A stretch of DNA of 6,455 nt. It comes from Anaerolineae bacterium (lineage in GTDB: Bacteria; Chloroflexota; Anaerolineae; 4572-78; J111). The stretch is taken from assembly GCA_020433835.1 (NCBI GenBank), contig JAGRBY010000417.1, forward strand, positions 1 to 6,455, in the 5' to 3' direction. Positions within the stretch are counted from its first letter, which is position 1; the number at the start of each line of letters is the position of its first letter. A program made the position numbers and the translations under genes. The notes under the pieces are model-generated. The model searched no databases. It was not told the origin of the DNA and was given only the letters and a program-made list of their open reading frames with translations. Of this stretch, positions 5,980 to 6,455 are shown piece after piece.

Positions 5980-6455
<476 letters not shown>

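Overview
The window carries six genes, all on the minus strand and read right to left, in about 6.4 kb of moderately GC-rich DNA. Five form a compact cluster that looks like a complete corrinoid-dependent methyl transfer (O-demethylase type) system. The sixth, cut by the right edge, is the C-terminal part of 4-hydroxybenzoate 3-monooxygenase (PobA). Sequence style (GC-rich coding, spacers with ACTCC-type repeats and strong hairpins) and this mix of genes suggest an uncultured or environmental bacterium, perhaps a Chloroflexota/Anaerolineae-like lineage. That placement is a low-confidence impression, since there is no rRNA or other phylogenetic marker here.

Layout in transcription order: pobA 3' part (6455-5980); a 143-bp spacer that holds a small MITE-like element with an 8-bp target duplication; a DUF1638 protein (5836-5057); 5 bp later a RACo/RamA-like ATP-dependent reductive activator with an N-terminal [2Fe-2S] domain (5051-3192); 43 bp later a methyltetrahydrofolate:corrinoid methyltransferase, MT2 (3148-2348); a 107-bp spacer with a very strong 18-bp-stem hairpin; the corrinoid protein (2240-1608); 3 bp later a uroporphyrinogen-decarboxylase-fold methyltransferase, MT1 (1604-255). 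Positions 1-254 contain no convincing gene but hold inverted repeats, a terminator-like hairpin and short tandem repeats.

Proposed working: MT1 takes a methyl group from a methylated substrate and gives it to Co(I) on the corrinoid protein. MT2 passes it on to tetrahydrofolate (or runs in reverse). The activator re-reduces corrinoid that has slipped to Co(II). DUF1638 is a companion of unknown function. The pobA neighbour suggests a methoxylated aromatic such as vanillate, because O-demethylation of vanillate and PobA acting on 4-hydroxybenzoate both give protocatechuate. The substrate is inference only. The pairing is unusual because PobA needs O2 whereas Co(I) corrinoid chemistry is oxygen-sensitive.
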